Shown here in pieces: positions 59,056 to 64,000 of a stretch of DNA of 64,000 nucleotides. Origin of the DNA: Malassezia japonica (lineage: Eukaryota > Basidiomycota > Malasseziomycetes > Malasseziales > Malasseziaceae); assembly GCF_029542785.1 (NCBI RefSeq), contig NC_083370.1, positions 1,488,001 through 1,552,000 of the forward strand. Direction: 5' to 3'. The stretch's first letter is position 1. Each line of letters opens with the position of its first letter. The notes below the pieces were generated by a model. It saw only the letters and a program-made list of their open reading frames with translations. It did no database searches and was not told the origin of the DNA. The position numbers and the translations under genes were made by a program.

Positions 59056-60780
59056 CTATCTCCAATGCGACATGCGCTTTTCTTCCGCCTGGCGCCGACG
59101 CACCATCTCGGCCACTTTGGGACCCCAAAACTCGGCAGGGTCGCTCTTGTCTTTGAGTACCTGCTCGTGCTCGCGTGCCTGCTTCCTCGAGAAGAGCACG
59201 ACATTGTCATAGTCGAGCGGCTTGCGAGGATCCCAACGCACGAGCTGCCCCGTGGCCAGTGATTCGTACGGCGGCACGACGGTGCGTCCCCGGAAGAGCT
59301 CCTCAAAGAGGTACGCACAGTCGTTCACGCTGAACGGAATACGGACGACTGGCGGCGGTCCCTTGGCCGTAGCCGTCGAGCGGTAGTTCGGCGGGATGTC
59401 CTCGTCCGTGAGCACCTTGCGATTTGCGGGCACTGGACGTCCATTGTCGATCGGTGGCGAAGGGTAGCGCGACTCGGTCACGTTGAGGTCTGCAAACAGC
59501 TTCTCATACAGCTTGCGGCGCCCCTTGACAGCGAGCGGCTCCATTTTGTGGTGCGCCAGGTCGCACAGGATATACGTCGCAGCAGCGAGACCAAACATGG
59601 CCGGCAGCGGCCCCAGCACCGGCAGGATGCGGACGCGGAAGTCGTCAAACGCAGCGAGCTCGCCGACGTCGCCCTTGTCCATCTCTTCCTCGGCGAGCGG
59701 AAGAAGGCGCACGTCCGACTTTTCCGTCGAATAGACGCACGGAATGGTCCACTCTTGTGTAAAGTCGGCGTCGGTAAACGAGGGCTTGGCGTCCTTTTTC
59801 TCCTCGGGCTTCTCGGACGGCGACCCGTACGGCGTGTCGTATGCCTCGGAGCCCGTATCGGACGTTGTCGATGTGCGGCGCATGTTCCGTGCCGCCGAAC
59901 GGCCGTCGCGCTTCGGCTGTGGGTCCGCCTTGCCGCCCGGGTCTTTGGCAGGCTCAGCAATGCCGCCCGGGATCGTCGGGACGCCAGCCGCGCGCAGTTC
60001 GCGGCGGACGACGCGTGCGAGCGGATCCTCTACGGTGGTCGAGATGTCGCTGATCTGGATGCGACTCGGATCCGCCTTGGCGCCTGCGCCCATCGACGAG
60101 AACACCTTGAGGTGGTGCTTGGCGCAGTACTTGAGCAGTTCCACCTTGGTATCGAGGTTGTCGATCGCATCGATGACGTAGGTCGGCCGCCCCTCGAGCA
60201 GGCGCTCCGCGTTCTCCTTGCGGAACAGATCGACGCACGCCTCGACGTCGGCCCACGGCGCGATGCGGTGGAAGAACTGCTCGCAGCAGGTCACTTTTGG
60301 CCGGCCTACGTCGGCGAGCGTCGCACACGCGTGGCGGTTCAGCGACGAGAGCGAGACTTGGTCAAAGTCGATGAGGCGCAGACGCCCGACGCCCGAACGC
60401 AGCAGCATGAGCGCTGCCCAGCTGCCGACGCCGCCGGCGCCTACGACGATGACGAATGCGTTACGCACCGCATCCATCCCCTCTTCGCCCAGGAAGCTGT
60501 AGTTGCGGCTGAGCTGCTCGCGGATCAGCTCCTCATCGTACGCGCTTGGCGGCGCGTCGTTCTCCTCGTGCACGCTCGACGCGAGGCTTTCCACTGGCCG
60601 ATCCGGCATCGGCGACGGCTCCATGTGCGCCTCGCGCTTGACTTCGGCCGCGAGCCGCTTCCTGCGCTGCACGCGTGCCACATGCTGGTACCCAAGCACG
60701 CTTGCAAGCGTCGCGACCGACGATCCGAGCGCCACTGCGCCCACCACCAGCGCCGTTCGGCCCCGCAGCGATTCGGTCAT
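59056..60780 (-). CDS. TCD1: tRNA threonylcarbamoyladenosine dehydratase
   Basis: The 574-residue E1-like enzyme cyclises t6A37 of tRNA to ct6A. An N-terminal membrane helix (ALVVGAVALGSSVATLASVL) suits the mitochondrial outer membrane location of yeast Tcd1/Tcd2. The ThiF/MoeB-like adenylation fold follows: VIVVGAGGVGSWAALMLLRS, RLRLIDFDQVSLSSLNRHA, AIDNLDTKVELLKYC, and VFSSMGAGAKADPSRIQ. A polar insertion of about 80 residues separates the core from the C-terminal region typical of fungal members. No intron. Divergent from RPA190 (92 bp) with a CACGTG box. Confidence 0.93.
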   Translation of the reverse strand: MTESLRGRTALVVGAVALGSSVATLASVLGYQHVARVQRRKRLAAEVKREAHMEPSPMPDRPVESLASSVHEENDAPPSAYDEELIREQLSRNYSFLGEEGMDAVRNAFVIVVGAGGVGSWAALMLLRSGVGRLRLIDFDQVSLSSLNRHACATLADVGRPKVTCCEQFFHRIAPWADVEACVDLFRKENAERLLEGRPTYVIDAIDNLDTKVELLKYCAKHHLKVFSSMGAGAKADPSRIQISDISTTVEDPLARVVRRELRAAGVPTIPGGIAEPAKDPGGKADPQPKRDGRSAARNMRRTSTTSDTGSEAYDTPYGSPSEKPEEKKDAKPSFTDADFTQEWTIPCVYSTEKSDVRLLPLAEEEMDKGDVGELAAFDDFRVRILPVLGPLPAMFGLAAATYILCDLAHHKMEPLAVKGRRKLYEKLFADLNVTESRYPSPPIDNGRPVPANRKVLTDEDIPPNYRSTATAKGPPPVVRIPFSVNDCAYLFEELFRGRTVVPPYESLATGQLVRWDPRKPLDYDNVVLFSRKQAREHEQVLKDKSDPAEFWGPKVAEMVRRRQAEEKRMSHWR

Positions 60781-60802
60781 GGCACGGTCGCCACGTTGCC
60801 GG

Positions 60803-60808
60803 CACGTG
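60803..60808. promoter_or_regulatory. CACGTG box in divergent promoter
   Basis: CACGTG between TCD1 (start 60780) and RPA190 (start 60873), next to an AT-rich ATAAAATTTTT stretch that could serve as a TATA-like element. Confidence 0.45.
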
Positions 60809-60872
60809 ATACATAAAATTTTTCGGGCGCACGGCGCTTCCTCTGAGCGTCGGACGATCGCGAGGGGGAGCG

Positions 60873-63800
60873 ATGGACATTACGCGTGCGATCACGTCGC
60901 ATGTCAAGTCGGCGTCCTTCTCGTTCCTGACGGCCGAGGAGGTGCGCAGCATCTCTGTGCGGCAGATTGTGAACCCTGTTCTGCTGGACAATGCGAATGC
61001 GCCGACGGAAGGCGGCCTGTACGACCCGGCGCTCGGCCCGATGCGGCTCGACGATATCTGCCGGACGTGCCACATGAACCATTTCGAGTGCCCGGGGCAC
61101 TTTGGGCACATGGAGCTGCCCTCGCCCGTGTTCCACCCGCTGTTTATGAACCACGCCTACTCGCTGCTGCGCGGGACGTGCGTCTTCTGCCACCACTTTA
61201 AGATCTCCAAGGTGGCGATGGCCAAGTACACGGCGCAGTTCCAGCTGCTCGAGTACGGCCTCGTGGACGAGGCCCAGCTGATTGCCGCCGAGCAGCTGCG
61301 CCGCCCGCTGGCCGACCTCGAGGAGGAGGACGAGGAGGAGGACAGCAAGCGCTCGCGCGCCAAGATTGAAACTGTCGAGGAGTTTGTGCAGCGCATCAAC
61401 GACGCCACGCGCAAGTACATCAAAAAGGCCGTGCAGGCCGGCGCTTCCAAGGGCGCCACGCACGGCTCGGCAGAGTACGCGGCCCGCCGCGACCTGCGTA
61501 ACGTGTTCCTCAAAGATATCCTGCGCCGCCGCTGCGAGCGCTGCCTAGCGTACGTATCTCTACTTACCCAGCATGAATCCTACCCTGCGCAAGGACGGCT
61601 TTGTAAAGATCACCGAGCGTGTGCTCTCGGCGCGCGACGCGGCGATCCACGAGGCGCGTGGCATCCGCCGTGACAATGTGCTGCTCGACCGCGGCGTGCC
61701 TATGTCGGGCGAGACGGACGGAACGACGGTCGTCGACAGTGCCGATGCGGAAACGCCGAGCACCATGTCGATGAAGGAGGCGCGCAAGCTGAGCAAGGAC
61801 GCCGCCGACACGACGCGCGTCGTGCCTGCGAGCGAGTGCCGTGCGAACCTGCGCCGCCTCTTTGCGAACGAGGCCGAGATCTGTGCGCTGATCTTTGGTC
61901 GCCATCCGATGTTTGCCAACGGCGGCTCGGCGCCGAGCGCCGACGTCTTTTTCATCGAAGTGATCTGTGTCACGCCGACGCGCTTCCGCCCGGCGAGCGT
62001 GATGGGCGACCAGACCTTTGAGAATGCGCAGAACGAGCTGCTGACCAAGATTCTGAACACCGCCTTTACGGTGCGCGACCGCAACGCACAGGCGCAGGCG
62101 TTCCAGAAGAAGAGCAACTACCCCCTGCTCGACGGCGTAAGCGAAGAGCAGGCCAAGACGCTGCAGCAGCAGTGGGAGCAGGACCGCCGCATGGCGATGG
62201 ACCAGCTCCTCGGTGCGATGATGGAACTCCAGGTGAGCGTGAACTGCTACATCGACTCGTCCAAGAACCCTGCGCCGATGCGCCAGGGCCAGGCGCCGCC
62301 GCCGGGTGTGAAGCAGGGCCTCGAGAAGAAGGAGGGCCTTTTCCGCAAGCACATGATGGGCAAGCGTGTCAACTTTGCCGCGCGCTCGGTCATCTCGCCG
62401 GACGTCAACATTGAGACGAACGAGATCGGCGTGCCGCCCGTCTTTGCCAAGCGCCTGACGTACCCCGAGCCGGTGACGGTGCACAACTACGAGCTGATGC
62501 GCCAGCTCGTGATCAACGGGCCGGATACCTACCCCGGTGCGCACGCCGTGCGGGCCGAAGACGGCACCGAGACCCTGCTCAAGCACCTCTCGGTCGAAGA
62601 GCGCACGGCGTTGGCGAACCAGCTGCTCACGCCCCAGGGCCAAACGTCGCGCCAGGCGCTCGGCACGTTTGGCGGCGTTGGCGGTAACCTGCGCACGCCG
62701 GTGGCCAACAAGCAGGTGCTGCGCCACCTGCGCACCGGCGACATCCTGGTGATGAACCGCCAGCCGACGCTGCACAAGCCGTCCATGATGGCGCACAAGG
62801 CGCGTGTTCTCCAGGGCGAGCGCACGATCCGCATGCACTACGCGAACTGCAACTCGTACAACGCCGACTTTGACGGTGACGAGATGAACATGCACTTTCC
62901 CCAGAGCCAGATGGCGCGTGCCGAGTGCTACAACATTGCCAACACGGACAACCAGTACCTGGTCCCGACTAGCGGTAACCCGCTGCGTGGTCTAATCCAG
63001 GACCACGTCGTGGCGGGCGTCTGGATGACGTGCAAAAACACGCTGTACACGCGCGAGGAATACAACCAGTTCCTCTTTGGCGCGCTGCGTCCGGAGAACT
63101 ACGGCGCGGGTGGCCGCATCCTCACCGTTCCGCCGGCGATCGTCAAGCCCGTGCGCCGGTGGACGGGTAAGCAGGTCATTTCCACGATCCTGCTCAACGT
63201 CAAGCCGGCCAACGCCGTCGGCCTCTACCTGCAGTCCAAGGCCAAGGTCGCAGGCCGCTTCTGGGGGCCTGGCCACAAGGAGGAGGAGACAGTGGTCATT
63301 GACGACGGCGAGATGCTGACCGGTGTGCTGGACAAGTCGCAGGTCGGTGCATCCGCCTACGGTCTCGTGCACGCCGTGCACGAAATCTACGGCCCGGAGA
63401 GCGCAGGACGCCTGCTGAGTATCCTTTCGCGCCTGTTTACCATGTGGCTGCAGCACAACGCCTTTTCGTGTCGTATGGACGATCTCTTGCTCAGCACAGA
63501 GGGCGACGCGACGCGCCAGTCGCTGCTGAGCGAAGGCGCGACGCACGGCTTGGACGCGGCGATGCACAACGTCGGCCTCGACGGCAAGAACGCCACGGAC
63601 CCCGATGTGAACTACAATTTGCGCCGCCGCCTCGAAGAGGTGCTGCGCGACGATACCAAGCTTGCGTCGCTCGATGCCGAGATGATGTCTGCATCCAACA
63701 AGCTGACGTCGTCCGTCATTAACGCGTGTATTCCCGGCGGTCTCTTGCGCAAGTTCCCCGAGAACAACATGCAGATGATGACCGTGTCGGGTGCCAAGGG

Positions 63801-64000
63801 TAGTGCGGTCAACGTCTCCTCGATCTCGTGCCTGCTCGGTCCGCAGGCGCTCGAGGGCCGCCGTGTGCCGGTCATGGTCTCGGGCAAGACGCTCCCGTCG
63901 TTTAAACCGTTCGAGACCGCGGCGCGCGCCGGTGGCTTCGTCGCCGGCCGCTTCTTGACGGGTATTGCGCCCCAGGAGTACTACTTCCACTGCATGGCCG
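60873..64000 (+). CDS. RPA190: RNA polymerase I largest subunit, partial (3' end outside window)
   Basis: Two exons are visible (intron 61550-61571, 22 nt), and the frame is open at the window end. The clamp zinc motif ICRTCHMNHFECPGHFGH, the catalytic NADFDGDEMN loop (about residue 656) and the region LLRKFPENNMQMMTVSGAKG are shared by all large subunits; FTMWLQHNAFSCRMDDLLLS, ALEGRRVPVMVSGKTLPSF and RFLTGIAPQEYYFHCMA are specific to polymerase I. It transcribes the 35S rRNA. About 1035 residues are present, roughly 60 per cent of the expected length. Confidence 0.96.

Overview
This is a gene-dense, GC-rich stretch of a fungal nuclear chromosome. The products (spliceosomal Snu114, sterol-sensing SCAP-like protein, cohesin Rad21, chitin-precursor enzyme Gna1, alpha-arrestins, RNA polymerase I large subunit, nucleoporins) are typical of a free-living fungus. 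Extreme compaction, GTACGT donors and CTNAC branch sites suggest a small-genome basidiomycete; a Malassezia-like member of the Ustilaginomycotina is my best inference, not a proof. I recognise 35 protein-coding genes, two of them cut by the window edges, and no tRNA, rRNA, transposon or CRISPR.

Layout. 1-5.1 kb: PPR-like gene (partial), ribosomal stalk protein P0, a GPI-anchored surface protein, glutamate decarboxylase. 5.1-15 kb: AP endonuclease, Ctf18 clamp loader, Snu114, a sucrose/SLC45-type transporter, a Rho GTPase, an unknown protein. 15-27 kb: RecQ helicase, 6-phosphogluconate dehydrogenase, Sgt2, SCAP-like protein, cohesin Rad21. 27-36.9 kb: alpha-arrestin, mitochondrial hydrolase, Gna1, Aim18-like protein, USP7-type deubiquitinase, CCDC47-like protein. 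36.9-52.2 kb: Nup133, tRNA m3C methyltransferase, Mgr2, macrodomain protein, Cog6, Nup192, second arrestin. 52.3-64 kb: mercaptopyruvate sulfurtransferase, Ubc12, Map2, PIG-X, PFK2/FBPase2, Tcd dehydratase, Rpa190 (partial).

The genes are unrelated housekeeping functions, not a pathway cluster. What ties them together is genome architecture. Nearly every neighbour lies on the opposite strand (29 of 34 adjacent pairs), start codons of divergent pairs can be 35-65 bp apart, and stop codons of convergent pairs abut or overlap. Divergent promoters repeatedly carry a palindromic CACGTG box.

The most remarkable feature is the introns. I could place 40 by protein homology and reading frame, and 29 of them are exactly 22 nt long, with a donor GTACGT (or close variant), a seven-base spacer, and CTNAC followed directly by NCAG. 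All other introns are 21-36 nt. In the reconstructed genes the exon sums are multiples of three. The one gene I could not close is Rad21, whose frame breaks near 24.7 kb without a convincing intron.
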